Shown here: positions 16,431 through 24,969 of the stretch, one piece after another
Numbering within the stretch: position 1 is the first letter of the stretch
How the letters are laid out: every line of letters begins with the position of its first letter
Source: GCA-002840305 sp964609365
GTDB taxonomy: Bacteria; Patescibacteriota; Patescibacteriia; Patescibacteriales; UBA12465
DNA length: 45,431 nucleotides
Direction: 5' to 3'
Assembly (NCBI GenBank): GCA_964609365.1
Contig: CAZSRC010000002.1
Coordinates: forward strand, 1 to 45,431
Program-made: the position numbers and the translations under genes
The notes under the pieces: model-generated
Seen by the model: the letters and a program-made list of their open reading frames with translations, nothing else
What the model was told of the DNA's origin: nothing
Databases searched by the model: none

Positions 16431-17687
16431 ATGAAAACTGTTGATATTATAAAAATGTCTCTAATCTCAATGTTAAAGAATAAAATGAGAACCTCTTTAA
16501 CTGTTTTGGGTATGGTTATTGGCATTGCAAGTATAATTATTGTTTACTCTTCTGGCGAGGGAATTAGAAGTTTAATTGTTGGCCAGATAGAGGCCTTCGG
16601 TACTAATATTATTCAAACTGAGGTAAGAGTTCCCAGCACTAAAAAGGGCATACAAGCCGAATCTGATAGCGCTAATGCTATTGCTAGTGGTGTTCAAGTT
16701 ACAAGTTTAAAAGAAAAAGATTTAGAAGACATAAAAAAAATACCAAATATTATAGATGGTTATGGAGCTGTTTTGACTCAGGAAACTGTTAGTTATGCCA
16801 ATGAAACAAAAAAAGCATTTTTATTTGGAGTTGGGTCTTCTTATATTAATATTGATAAATCAGAAATAGAAAGTGGTTATTTTTTTAGTGAAGCTGATAA
16901 TAGATCATTGTCTCAGGTTGTAGTTTTGGGGCACAAGGCATCTCAGGATATATTTAAAGGAGAAAATCCAATAGATAAAACCGTGGTGATCAAAAGAAGT
17001 CGTTATCAGGTTATTGGTGTTTTAAAAGAGCGGGGATCTACTATTGGTTTTGATTTTGACTCCATGGTTATTTTACCAGTAAAAACTTTGCAGAAAAAAA
17101 TAATGGGAATTGATCATTTTATATATATAGTTCATCAAGTTTCAGATCCGGAATTAGCCGAAGAAAATGCTGAAACAATGAGAGAAATTCTTAGAGAAAA
17201 TCATGGAATATCTAATCCCGATAGAGATGATTTTAGGGTTACTACTATGAAGGAAATGTTAAAAACTTCTCAAGACATAACAAACAGTATTACAATTTTA
17301 TTATTATTAATAGTAGTAATTTCTTTAATAGTTGGTGGTGTTGGAATATTAAATGTTATGTATGTTATTGTATCAGAAAGAACGCCAGAAATAGGATTAA
17401 GAAAAGCTGTCGGAGCTAAATTTTCTGATATAATGAAGCAATTTTTAATTGAGTCAATCTTGATAACTACTATAGGTGCTTTTTTCGGAGCAATACTCGG
17501 TGTTATTTTTTCTTTTTTTATTTGCCTAGGTGCTAATTATTTTGGTTTAGAATGGAAATTTGTTGTTCCCTTGAAAGCATTTGTTGTATCATTTTTATTT
17601 GCTTTCTTTTTTGGAGTTTTATTTGGTATTTTTCCTGCTAGAAAAGCTGGCAAACTTGATCCAGTGGAAGCCTTAAGAAAAGAATAA
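16431..17687 (+). CDS. MacB-like FtsX-family permease (second of two)
   Basis: 418 aa with the same plan as its upstream neighbour: N-terminal helix (KMRTSLTVLGMVIGIAS), extracellular core domain, three C-terminal helices, the turn ERTPEIGLRKAVGAKF and the ending PARKAGKLDPVEALRKE. It is diverged in the core domain, for example carrying an extra stretch near residues 63-85 (KKGIQAESDSANAIASGV). It is 6 nt after the first permease. The pair looks like an old tandem duplication. It is the last gene of the exporter operon; a new promoter follows. Confidence 0.9.
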   Translation: MKTVDIIKMSLISMLKNKMRTSLTVLGMVIGIASIIIVYSSGEGIRSLIVGQIEAFGTNIIQTEVRVPSTKKGIQAESDSANAIASGVQVTSLKEKDLEDIKKIPNIIDGYGAVLTQETVSYANETKKAFLFGVGSSYINIDKSEIESGYFFSEADNRSLSQVVVLGHKASQDIFKGENPIDKTVVIKRSRYQVIGVLKERGSTIGFDFDSMVILPVKTLQKKIMGIDHFIYIVHQVSDPELAEENAETMREILRENHGISNPDRDDFRVTTMKEMLKTSQDITNSITILLLLIVVISLIVGGVGILNVMYVIVSERTPEIGLRKAVGAKFSDIMKQFLIESILITTIGAFFGAILGVIFSFFICLGANYFGLEWKFVVPLKAFVVSFLFAFFFGVLFGIFPARKAGKLDPVEALRKE

Positions 17688-17692
17688 TTTAA

Positions 17693-17724
17693 TTGACTAA
17701 AAGATAATAAAAAGTTAATATAAT
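17693..17724 (+). promoter_or_regulatory. Promoter for the second mreB
   Basis: TTGACT (17693-17698) is followed by TAATAT at 17716-17721 (17-nt spacer), with an overlapping TATAAT at 17719-17724 (20-nt spacer). Either gives a leader of roughly 20-30 nt before ATG 17753. The -35 match is among the best in the window. Confidence 0.55.
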
Positions 17725-17752
17725 TATATTATTTTAATATAGTTTTTAAAAT

Positions 17753-18766
17753 ATGATAGTAAAAAGAATTAGTATTGATTTAGGCACAACTTATACTTTG
17801 GTTTATCTTCCTAAAAGGGGAGTAGTTATTAATGAGCCTAGTGTTGTGGCTGTTTCTATTGATGATAATAAAATTTTAGCCGTTGGAAATGATGCCAAGG
17901 ATATGTTAGGTAGGACTCCAGATACTATTATTGCCCTTAAACCTTTAAAAGATGGTGTTATAGCTGATTATAGAACAACCGAAGCTATGATACGTTATTT
18001 TATTAATAAAACATTGGGTAAAATTAGAATATTTAGACCAGAAGTGATGGTTGCTGTTCCTGCTGGCATATCATCTACAGAGAGAAGGGCTGTAATTGAA
18101 GCCACTATTGCCGCAGGAGCTAAGGCTGCTTATATTATTAAGGAGCCAGTCGCAGCTGCTATTGGTGCAAATATTCCAATTAGTTCAGCAACTGGTCACA
18201 TGGTTGTTGATATTGGTGGAGGAACCTCTGAAATGGCAGTTATATCATTGGGCGGGGTTGTTTCTTCTACCTCTGTTCGTGTTGGTGGTAATAAATTAGA
18301 TTTAGCAATACTGGAGTATGTAAGAAAAAAATATGGCCTAGTTATCGGAGAGAGAACAGCTGAAGAAATGAAATTAAAAGTTGGCTCAGCACTTTTTTTA
18401 GATGATAATAATAAACTATTAATGGAGATAAATGGTCGAGATGGTCTTAGTGGATTACCAAGAACTATTGAGGTAAATAGCAATGATGTAACATCAGCAA
18501 TTTCTAATGAATTAGAAATAATTCTAAATACAGCCAAGAAAATACTTCAACAAACTCCGCCAGAATTAGTTGCCGATATTATAGATAAAGGTATAGTTTT
18601 AACTGGAGGAACTTCTTTATTGAGAAATATTGATCAATTTTTTTCTCAAGCATTAGGAGTTTCTGCTTATGTTGCCGATGATCCATTGCTTTGTGTAGCG
18701 AAGGGAACCGGAATTGCTTTGGATAATCTAGATTCTTACAAAAGAAGTATTCTAGCAACAAAATAA
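17753..18766 (+). CDS. MreB paralogue (second copy) without N-terminal amphipathic helix
   Basis: 337-aa MreB-family actin: phosphate-1 ISIDLGTTYTLVYL, phosphate-2 VVDIGGGTSEMAVIS, ERTAEEMKLKVGSA, adenosine motif VLTGGTSLLRNID. It begins MIVKRISIDLG, so it has no room for the membrane-binding helix present in the first copy (MFEFFKRIGRLG). The second phosphate loop reads GGGTSE where the first copy has GGGTTD. There is no mreC or mreD nearby; it follows the exporter genes and precedes a glycosyltransferase and a DUF3048 gene. It may modify the filament or serve another envelope machine. MreB family is certain; a separate role is inferred. Confidence 0.88.
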   Translation: MIVKRISIDLGTTYTLVYLPKRGVVINEPSVVAVSIDDNKILAVGNDAKDMLGRTPDTIIALKPLKDGVIADYRTTEAMIRYFINKTLGKIRIFRPEVMVAVPAGISSTERRAVIEATIAAGAKAAYIIKEPVAAAIGANIPISSATGHMVVDIGGGTSEMAVISLGGVVSSTSVRVGGNKLDLAILEYVRKKYGLVIGERTAEEMKLKVGSALFLDDNNKLLMEINGRDGLSGLPRTIEVNSNDVTSAISNELEIILNTAKKILQQTPPELVADIIDKGIVLTGGTSLLRNIDQFFSQALGVSAYVADDPLLCVAKGTGIALDNLDSYKRSILATK

Positions 18767-18783
18767 TTTTTTAAAATAATAAT

Positions 18784-19998
18784 ATGACCATAGGCATAGA
18801 TGCATCAAGGGCAAATCGTGATTTTAAAACGGGAACTGAGTGGTATTCTTATCATTTGATTAAAAATTTAATCAAGATAGATAAACAAAATAATTATATA
18901 CTTTATACAGACAAGCCTTTTAGTAAGGCTTTTTTAGATGATTTAAATTCCCTTAATTTGCAAAATTTTAAAATAAAGGTTTTAAATTGGCCATTTAGTT
19001 ATTTTTGGACATTGGGTCGTTTAAGTTTAGAAATGTTATTTAAATCTCCAGATGTTTTATTTGTTCCGGCTCATGGTATTCCCTTGTTTTTTCCTAGAAA
19101 AACTATCAATACAATTCATGATATAGCTTTTATTAAAAATGAATGTCTTTATAGTAAAGAGATTTCTTCGGGCGATCATAATATAAATAAAAAAACATTT
19201 AATTTTTTTATTAAAACTCTTACTTTTGGTAAATATTGTCTAAGTTCAATTGACTACTTAAATTGGTCAACAAAATTTGCATTAAAGCGAGCAAAAAAAA
19301 TTATTACTGTTTCTAATGCAAGCAAAAAAGATATTGTTACTAATTATAAAAAAATAAAAGAAGACAAAATTAGAGTTGTTCATAATGGCTTTGATAATGA
19401 AAAATATAAATTAATTAAAGACCAAGAGGGTATAAAAATAGTTTTAAATAAATATGGTATAGATTTTCCATTTTTTCTTTATGTTGGGAGACTAGAAAGA
19501 AAAAAAAATATATATCGGTTAATTGAGGCTTTTGCTATTTTTAAAGAAAATAATCCTTGTTTAGAAAAATTAGTATTAGTTGGTAGCGCTGGCTTTGGTT
19601 ATGATGAGATTAAGTATATGATCGAAGAATTTGGAATAGAGAACGAAGTAATTATTCTGGGCTGGGTTGAGGAAAATGATTTACCATTTATTTTTAATAA
19701 AGCTCTATGTTTTATTTTTCCTTCTTTTTTTGAAGGCTTTGGTATTCCAGTATTGCAATCAATGGCCTGTGGAACTCCAGTAATAGCATCTAATATAGAT
19801 GCGCTTCATGAAGTTGCCGGGGATTGCGCTTTATTTTTTAATCATTTAAGTTCCAATGATTTGTCTTTAAAAATGAAACAAATTTTTAATGACAAAGATT
19901 TAAGAGAATTATTAATTGAAAAATCATTAATCAGATCAAAATTATTTAGCTGGGAAAAATGTGCCCAAGAAACATTAAAAGAGATTAATAGTTTATGA
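18784..19998 (+). CDS. Glycosyltransferase family 4 protein
   Basis: 404-aa retaining GT-B glycosyltransferase. N-terminal IGIDASRANRDFKTGTEWYS binds acceptor; the C-terminal nucleotide-sugar domain includes LYVGRLERKKNIYRLIEAF and FEGFGIPVLQSMACGTPVIAS. In the usual E-x7-E motif the second glutamate is replaced by glutamine (E-GFGIPVL-Q). Likely transfers a sugar to a lipid-linked or surface glycan; donor and acceptor cannot be told. It begins 17 nt after mreB2 and ends with TGA overlapping the next start (ATGA), so the two are translationally coupled. This is one of only two TGA stops in the window. Confidence 0.88.
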   Translation: MTIGIDASRANRDFKTGTEWYSYHLIKNLIKIDKQNNYILYTDKPFSKAFLDDLNSLNLQNFKIKVLNWPFSYFWTLGRLSLEMLFKSPDVLFVPAHGIPLFFPRKTINTIHDIAFIKNECLYSKEISSGDHNINKKTFNFFIKTLTFGKYCLSSIDYLNWSTKFALKRAKKIITVSNASKKDIVTNYKKIKEDKIRVVHNGFDNEKYKLIKDQEGIKIVLNKYGIDFPFFLYVGRLERKKNIYRLIEAFAIFKENNPCLEKLVLVGSAGFGYDEIKYMIEEFGIENEVIILGWVEENDLPFIFNKALCFIFPSFFEGFGIPVLQSMACGTPVIASNIDALHEVAGDCALFFNHLSSNDLSLKMKQIFNDKDLRELLIEKSLIRSKLFSWEKCAQETLKEINSL

Positions 19999-21068
19999 AA
20001 AAAATAAATAAAAAATTAATTTATATTTTATTTTTTTGTTTTTTTATAGTTTTCTTTTTTGTTTTTTTAGTTAAAAAAAATAGCGAAAGCATCTTTTCTT
20101 TTTCTGAAAAAAATAATATAGCAATAGATGATTCTCTGTGTTCAGATGATTGCTCTTATAGACTCATAGATGGTGAGCTTGTTGATTCTGATAAAATTAA
20201 TCCATTTATTATTTCTGCAGTTATTGATAATCATTCTGATGCTAGACCCCAACTTTCCTTAAGTTTAGCTAAGATTGTTTATGATATTCCTGCTGAGGGC
20301 GGAATTAATAGATACTTAGCATTTTTTTTATCTGATGAGCAAAATATTTCTAATATTGGACCAATTAGAAGTGCTCGTCCATATTTTTTAGATATTGCTA
20401 GAGAGTATAATAGCATTATGCTACATTGCGGGGGTAGTCCCGAGGCCTTAGCCAGAATAAGCAAGGAGAGATTGTTAACAATTAATGAATTTTATAATGA
20501 AAAATATTTTTTTAGAGATAAAAATTATCAAGCCCCCCATAATGTAGTTGCTGATTTTGATAAAATAAAAAATTATTTAAATGAAAAAAATTTTAATAAC
20601 TCTAATTTTAATAATTGGATCTTCGACAAAGAAAAGAGTTTAAAATTAGATAATATTAATTTTAATGAAGTAATTGAGATTAAAAAAGGCCAGCAAATTT
20701 ATAACACTTCCTGGTCTTATGATCTTGATAGAAGTCTTTACCTAAAAAATTTAGCAGGAAATAAGCATGTTGATAATCTTAATGAGCAGATTTATGCTAA
20801 AAATTTAATTTTTCAATTTGTTGATACTAAGATTCTAGATAATGAGTTGCGTTTAAAAATTGATTTATTGGGCAGGGGTTATGCTGTTGTCTGTATGAAT
20901 GGTTTTTGCAATAATGCCTATTTTCAGAAAAATGATTATAACTCTAGAACAATTTATTATTATGATGATGATTCCGAGGTTATCTTTACTCCAGGAAATA
21001 CTTGGATTCATTTTATAGATGAGGGAAGTAGTTTAAAAATAGAAAATTTTGATTTAAGAGAAAAATAG
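19995..21068 (+). CDS. DUF3048 (YerB-like) membrane-anchored protein
   Basis: 357 aa. N-terminal hydrophobic helix (about residues 7-26) with no lipobox cysteine, so it is a membrane anchor or uncleaved signal. The family core follows: SAVIDNHSDARPQLSLSLAK, VYDIPAEGGINRYLAFF, IGPIRSARPYFLDIARE and LHCGGSPEAL. DUF3048 proteins are extracytoplasmic and of unknown function in Firmicutes and CPR. The start codon overlaps the glycosyltransferase stop by 4 nt, suggesting the two work together at the cell surface. It converges with prmC, with a 22-nt gap. Confidence 0.8.
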   Translation: MKKINKKLIYILFFCFFIVFFFVFLVKKNSESIFSFSEKNNIAIDDSLCSDDCSYRLIDGELVDSDKINPFIISAVIDNHSDARPQLSLSLAKIVYDIPAEGGINRYLAFFLSDEQNISNIGPIRSARPYFLDIAREYNSIMLHCGGSPEALARISKERLLTINEFYNEKYFFRDKNYQAPHNVVADFDKIKNYLNEKNFNNSNFNNWIFDKEKSLKLDNINFNEVIEIKKGQQIYNTSWSYDLDRSLYLKNLAGNKHVDNLNEQIYAKNLIFQFVDTKILDNELRLKIDLLGRGYAVVCMNGFCNNAYFQKNDYNSRTIYYYDDDSEVIFTPGNTWIHFIDEGSSLKIENFDLREK

Positions 21069-21090
21069 TTTAAAAATAAAAAATCTTAAT

Positions 21091-21969
21091 TTAAAATGAG
21101 CTTATAATTATTCTTTCTTTTTTTCTGAGATCCTTAATTATTTCTAATTTTAAGGATTTTTTATTTATCGCTTTTTTATTTATTTCTATTAAATATTTTT
21201 TTTGCCAAGGACTTATTTCTTGATATAAGAAGATTTTATTATCTTCTTTTTTAATATTTTTAATTTGTTTGATAAGTTTTTTATATAAAGATAAACCATC
21301 CCTCCCTCCATATAAAGCTATTTCTGGTTCAAGTTGAATGCTTGGAGATTCTTTTATTTCTTTTCTTGTTAAGTATGGTAAATTGGCTATTAAGTGTAGT
21401 TCTTCAAATTTATCTATTTTATTTTTTTCTAAAAAATCTTTTAATAGATCACTTTTGAAAAATTTTATCTTTTTTTCACAATTATTTATTTTGGAATTTT
21501 TTTTAGCAATAAATAATGCTTTTTCACTTATATCGAGACCATAAAAGCTAATATTTTTATTATTTTTTAATAGATCAGCAACGCTTACGATAATACAAGC
21601 CGATCCGGTTCCTATATCGATTATTAGATTTTTTTTATTTTTATTTAATCTTTTAATTAGTTCATCAACTATTATTTCGCTTTCCGGCCTGGGAATTAAA
21701 GTGTTTTTATTAACTACAAAATCTAAATTATAGAAAGCTTTATTTTTTAACAGATAGGGCAGTGGCCAGTTTTGTAGTCTTTTTTTAAGTATTAAATTTA
21801 TTTTTTTTAAATCAATATCATTTAATTCTTTTTTTAAATCTAAAATTAATTCCTCTCTTCTTTTTTTTAAAACAAAAGAAATTATTAATTCTAGTTCTAA
21901 TCGAGCTTCTTTTATTTTTTTTTGCTCAAGTTTTATGATATTTTCTTTTAAAAAATCTTCTATTTTCAT
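21091..21969 (-). CDS. prmC: Release-factor glutamine methyltransferase PrmC
   Basis: 292 aa. SAM-dependent enzyme that methylates the Gln of the GGQ motif in release factors. It has a helical N-terminal domain, the linker NTLIPRPESE (residues 89-98), and SAM-binding IDIGTGSACI (117-126). The catalytic motif, NPPY in most members, reads NLPY here (196-199). It lies directly downstream of prfA, its substrate's gene, with the prfA TAA touching its ATG (TAAATG). Context makes the identity strong despite the altered motif. Confidence 0.88.
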   Translation of the reverse strand: MKIEDFLKENIIKLEQKKIKEARLELELIISFVLKKRREELILDLKKELNDIDLKKINLILKKRLQNWPLPYLLKNKAFYNLDFVVNKNTLIPRPESEIIVDELIKRLNKNKKNLIIDIGTGSACIIVSVADLLKNNKNISFYGLDISEKALFIAKKNSKINNCEKKIKFFKSDLLKDFLEKNKIDKFEELHLIANLPYLTRKEIKESPSIQLEPEIALYGGRDGLSLYKKLIKQIKNIKKEDNKIFLYQEISPWQKKYLIEINKKAINKKSLKLEIIKDLRKKERIIISSF

Positions 21970-23013
21970 TTAATTATTTAAATCCTTTTTAAGGTCTTCT
22001 ATTATTTCCTCTATATTACCTTCCATTATTTCATTAATATTATGCCATGATTTATTAATTCTATGATCGGTTATTCTGCTTTGAGGAAAATTATATGTTC
22101 TTATTTTGTCACTTCTATCACCTTTTCCAACCTGATCCTTTCTTTCTATGGATTCTTTAATTAATTTTTCCTCTTCAATTTTTGCTAATAATCTTGATCT
22201 TAAAATTTGTAAAGCTTTTTCTTTATTTTGATGTTGAGATTTTTGATCTTGGCAACTAACAATCATTCCTGTTGGTAAATGAGTAACTCTTATGGCAGAG
22301 TGTGTTGTATTTACACTTTGACCTCCTGGCCCAGATGAACAAAAAGTATCTATTCTTATTTCATTGGCCTCTATTTTTAGGTCCACCTCTTCCGCCTCTG
22401 GTAGTATTATTACAGTCGATGTTGATGTATGAACCCTTCCTTGTTTTTCTGTTTCTGGCACTCTTTGAACCCTATGGGTCCCAGCTTCATATTTTAAATG
22501 GCCATAAACATTATTTCCTTTTATTGAAAAAATTATTTCTTTATATCCGCCAATTCCAATAGAGCTAGAATTTAAAATTTCAAATTTCCAAGATTTTTTT
22601 TCTGCAAACTTGGAATACATTCTAAATAATTCTGCTGTAAATAAAGCACCCTCATCACCACCAGCGCCAGCCCTTATTTCAATGATAATATCTTTTTTAT
22701 CATTTGGATCGGCAGGATATAATTCTTCTTGAAGACTTTTTTCAGTTAATATTTTTTTTTCATCAAGTAAATCTAAATCTTCCTGAGCTATTTTGCTTAA
22801 TTCAGGTGATTCCTCACTTTTTATAATTTCTTTATTTTCATCTATATTCTTGTTTATTTTTTCTAAATCAACAATAAGATCATAAATTCTCTTTAGAGCT
22901 GAATGTTCTTTTGCTACTTTGCTTAATTCCTTATTATCAGAAATAATTTCTGGGCTTATTAGCTTTTTTTCGAGCTCTATAAATTTATTTTTTAATTCCT
23001 GGAACTTATCCAT
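21970..23013 (-). CDS. prfA: Peptide chain release factor 1
   Basis: 347 aa. Recognises UAA and UAG and triggers peptide release. The tripeptide anticodon is PET at residues 186-188 in RVPETEKQGRVHTST, the form that marks RF1 rather than RF2 (SPF). The catalytic GGQ is at 230-232 (SSGPGGQSVNTTHSA). It follows rpmE on the minus strand with a hairpin in the gap, and is fused in expression to prmC. Full length, no SD. Confidence 0.95.
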   Translation of the reverse strand: MDKFQELKNKFIELEKKLISPEIISDNKELSKVAKEHSALKRIYDLIVDLEKINKNIDENKEIIKSEESPELSKIAQEDLDLLDEKKILTEKSLQEELYPADPNDKKDIIIEIRAGAGGDEGALFTAELFRMYSKFAEKKSWKFEILNSSSIGIGGYKEIIFSIKGNNVYGHLKYEAGTHRVQRVPETEKQGRVHTSTSTVIILPEAEEVDLKIEANEIRIDTFCSSGPGGQSVNTTHSAIRVTHLPTGMIVSCQDQKSQHQNKEKALQILRSRLLAKIEEEKLIKESIERKDQVGKGDRSDKIRTYNFPQSRITDHRINKSWHNINEIMEGNIEEIIEDLKKDLNN

Positions 23014-23024
23014 ATTTTTGAGTA

Positions 23025-23050
23025 AAATAAAAGCCCCAAAATGGCGCTTC
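23025..23050 (-). terminator. Hairpin between rpmE and prfA (terminator or attenuator)
   Basis: On the minus strand AAGCGCC (23049-23043) pairs with GGGGCTT (23037-23031) with one G-G mismatch and a 5-nt loop, followed by TTTTATTTTA. It could stop or thin out transcription from rpmE into prfA-prmC, because no clear promoter is visible between it and prfA. Confidence 0.45.
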
Positions 23051-23069
23051 TATCTTTTATTTTTATTTG

Positions 23070-23342
23070 TTATTTATTTTTTTCTGCTTGCTTTTTTGTT
23101 TTCTCAGCTCTTTTAATAGTTTTACTTTTTCTATTATCATCTTTTTTCTCTAATTTAGCTTTAAACTTACCGACACGATTAGCTGTATCAACTAATTTTT
23201 GTTTTCCAGTATAAAAAGGGTGACAATTTGAACAAAGCTCTGTTTTTATTTCTGATTCAACTGAGCCAGTTTCAAGAACAAATCCACAAGGACAAGTTGC
23301 TTTAATTTTTTCATTGTATTTAGGATGAATGTCTTTTTTCAT
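23070..23342 (-). CDS. rpmE: 50S ribosomal protein L31 (zinc-binding form)
   Basis: 90 aa. The N-terminal domain MKKDIHPKYNEK contains the cysteines C17, C19, C37 and C40 of the zinc-binding (C+) L31 type, then CHPFYTGKQKLVDTANRVGKF in the family pattern. The last 25 residues are a lysine-rich extension longer than in most bacteria (typical length about 70), probably rRNA-contacting or disordered. It is the first gene of the minus-strand rpmE-prfA-prmC unit and diverges from the rml operon. Confidence 0.92.
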   Translation of the reverse strand: MKKDIHPKYNEKIKATCPCGFVLETGSVESEIKTELCSNCHPFYTGKQKLVDTANRVGKFKAKLEKKDDNRKSKTIKRAEKTKKQAEKNK

Positions 23343-23452
23343 ATAAGTATTGTAAATAAATAATTAATATAACACATAAAACAATAACAAAACCATCAAA
23401 ATTAATGGCTAAAACTAATAATATCATAGTATTTAAAATAAATCAAGGTTTT

Positions 23453-23480
23453 TTGACTGTTGATTATTAAGTTCTAAAAT
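23453..23480 (+). promoter_or_regulatory. Promoter of the rml (dTDP-rhamnose) operon
   Basis: TTGACT (23453-23458), a 16-nt spacer and TAAAAT (23475-23480) lie in the 180-bp divergent region between rpmE and rmlC. Predicted start near 23487, leaving a leader of about 36 nt. I see no clear promoter for rpmE in the other direction. Confidence 0.5.
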
Positions 23481-23522
23481 GTTAATATTTATTTGAATTA
23501 AATATTAATTTTTTATAAAAAT

Positions 23523-23975
23523 ATGATTAAAGATGTTATCATTAAAAAACTTAATAAATATAATGATGAAAGAGGTTTTTTGAGTGAAATTTATCGCTCA
23601 GATGAGCTTAAATATAAACCAGAAATGGCATATATAAGTGTAACCAAGCCAGGAGTTGTTCGCGGTCCTCATGAGCATAAATTTCAATCTGATTGTTTTG
23701 TTTTTTGTGGTCCGGGTACCTTTTCTTTACATCTTTGGGATAGAAGAGAAAATAGTGAAAGTAATGGGGAGTATTTAAATATAGACTTAGGTGAAGATAG
23801 TCCAGGTTTAGTTATTGTCCCTCCAGGAGTTGTCCATGGCTATAAATGTATTAGCAATGTTGATGCCTATTGTCTTAATTTTCCAGATAAATTATACCGA
23901 GGAGATGGCAAGCAGGAAGAGGTTGATGAAATCAGATGGGAAGAGGATAAAAATTCTCCATATAAAATTTTATAA
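23523..23975 (+). CDS. rmlC: dTDP-4-dehydrorhamnose 3,5-epimerase family cupin
   Basis: 150-aa cupin. DERGFLSEIYRSDEL and KPGVVRGPHEHKFQSDCFVF correspond to the RmlC core (substrate-binding RG.H..), and VPPGVVHGYKCIS to the second cupin motif. It is shorter than standard RmlC (about 180 aa) and the strand after RGPHEH differs, so it could be a 3-epimerase or isomerase variant. Position as first gene of a run containing the other three rhamnose enzymes supports the RmlC role: epimerising dTDP-4-keto-6-deoxyglucose at C3 and C5. Confidence 0.75.
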   Translation: MIKDVIIKKLNKYNDERGFLSEIYRSDELKYKPEMAYISVTKPGVVRGPHEHKFQSDCFVFCGPGTFSLHLWDRRENSESNGEYLNIDLGEDSPGLVIVPPGVVHGYKCISNVDAYCLNFPDKLYRGDGKQEEVDEIRWEEDKNSPYKIL

Positions 23976-23991
23976 TTAAATATTTTTTAAT

Positions 23992-24966
23992 ATGTCAAAA
24001 ATATTAGTAACTGGTGGAGCTGGATTTATAGGATCAAATTTTATAAGATATTGGCTTAATAAATATCCGCAAGATAGTATAGTAAACTTGGATAAATTAA
24101 CTTATGCTGGAAATCTAGAAAATTTACTTGATCTTTCTAAAAATAGTAATTATGAGTTTATTAAGGGAGATATTTGTGACTTTTCCTTAGTTAATAATAT
24201 TTGTAAAAACATTGATTTAATTGTTCACTTTGCTGCAGAAAGTCATGTTGATAGATCTATAATTAATAGCGCTGATTTTATTAGAACAAATGTTGAAGGC
24301 ACTAGAACTCTTTTGGATGTTGCAAAAAATAATGGGTTAATTAGATTTCACCATGTTTCGACTGATGAAGTTTTTGGTTCTCTAGATTTTGATAGCCCAA
24401 AATTTAATGAAAAAACACCCTATGATCCAAGGTCACCATATAGTTCATCCAAGGCCGCTTCTGATCATCTAGTTAGGGCTTATTTTCATACATATAAACT
24501 GCCAATTACGATCTCCAACTGCTCTAATAATTATGGACCCTTTCAATTTCCAGAAAAATTAATACCACTTTTTATTACTAATATAATTGAGGGAAAAAAT
24601 GTTCCAGTGTATGGTAGTGGTCAAAATATTAGAGACTGGATTCATGTAGAAGATCATAATAGGGGTGTTGACTGTATAATAAAAAAAGGAAAAATAGGCG
24701 AAACATATTGTTTAGGTGGTGATAATGAAATAAAAAATATAGATATAACATTGGAAATACTAAAATTAATGAATAAAAATAAAGATTCTATAGAATATGT
24801 TCAAGATAGGCCTGGACATGATTTGCGATATGCTATTGATTTTTCTAAGGCTAAAAATGAATTATCATGGGAGCCTGAATATAGCTTTTCTAGGGGGATA
24901 AAAGAAACTATTAATTGGTATATAGAAAATCAAGATTGGTGGAAAAAATTAAAAATTAAAAAATAA
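23992..24966 (+). CDS. rmlB: dTDP-glucose 4,6-dehydratase
   Basis: 324-aa extended short-chain dehydrogenase. NAD-binding GGAGFIG at residues 8-14, the active-site region STDEVFGS (Asp-Glu pair), and catalytic Y150xxxK154 in YSSSKAASDH. SNNYGPFQFPEKLIPLF and GSGQNIRDWIHVEDH are characteristic of RmlB. It converts dTDP-glucose to dTDP-4-keto-6-deoxyglucose. Second gene of the rml operon, 16 nt after rmlC and 3 nt before rmlD. Confidence 0.95.
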   Translation: MSKILVTGGAGFIGSNFIRYWLNKYPQDSIVNLDKLTYAGNLENLLDLSKNSNYEFIKGDICDFSLVNNICKNIDLIVHFAAESHVDRSIINSADFIRTNVEGTRTLLDVAKNNGLIRFHHVSTDEVFGSLDFDSPKFNEKTPYDPRSPYSSSKAASDHLVRAYFHTYKLPITISNCSNNYGPFQFPEKLIPLFITNIIEGKNVPVYGSGQNIRDWIHVEDHNRGVDCIIKKGKIGETYCLGGDNEIKNIDITLEILKLMNKNKDSIEYVQDRPGHDLRYAIDFSKAKNELSWEPEYSFSRGIKETINWYIENQDWWKKLKIKK

Positions 24967-24969
24967 ATT

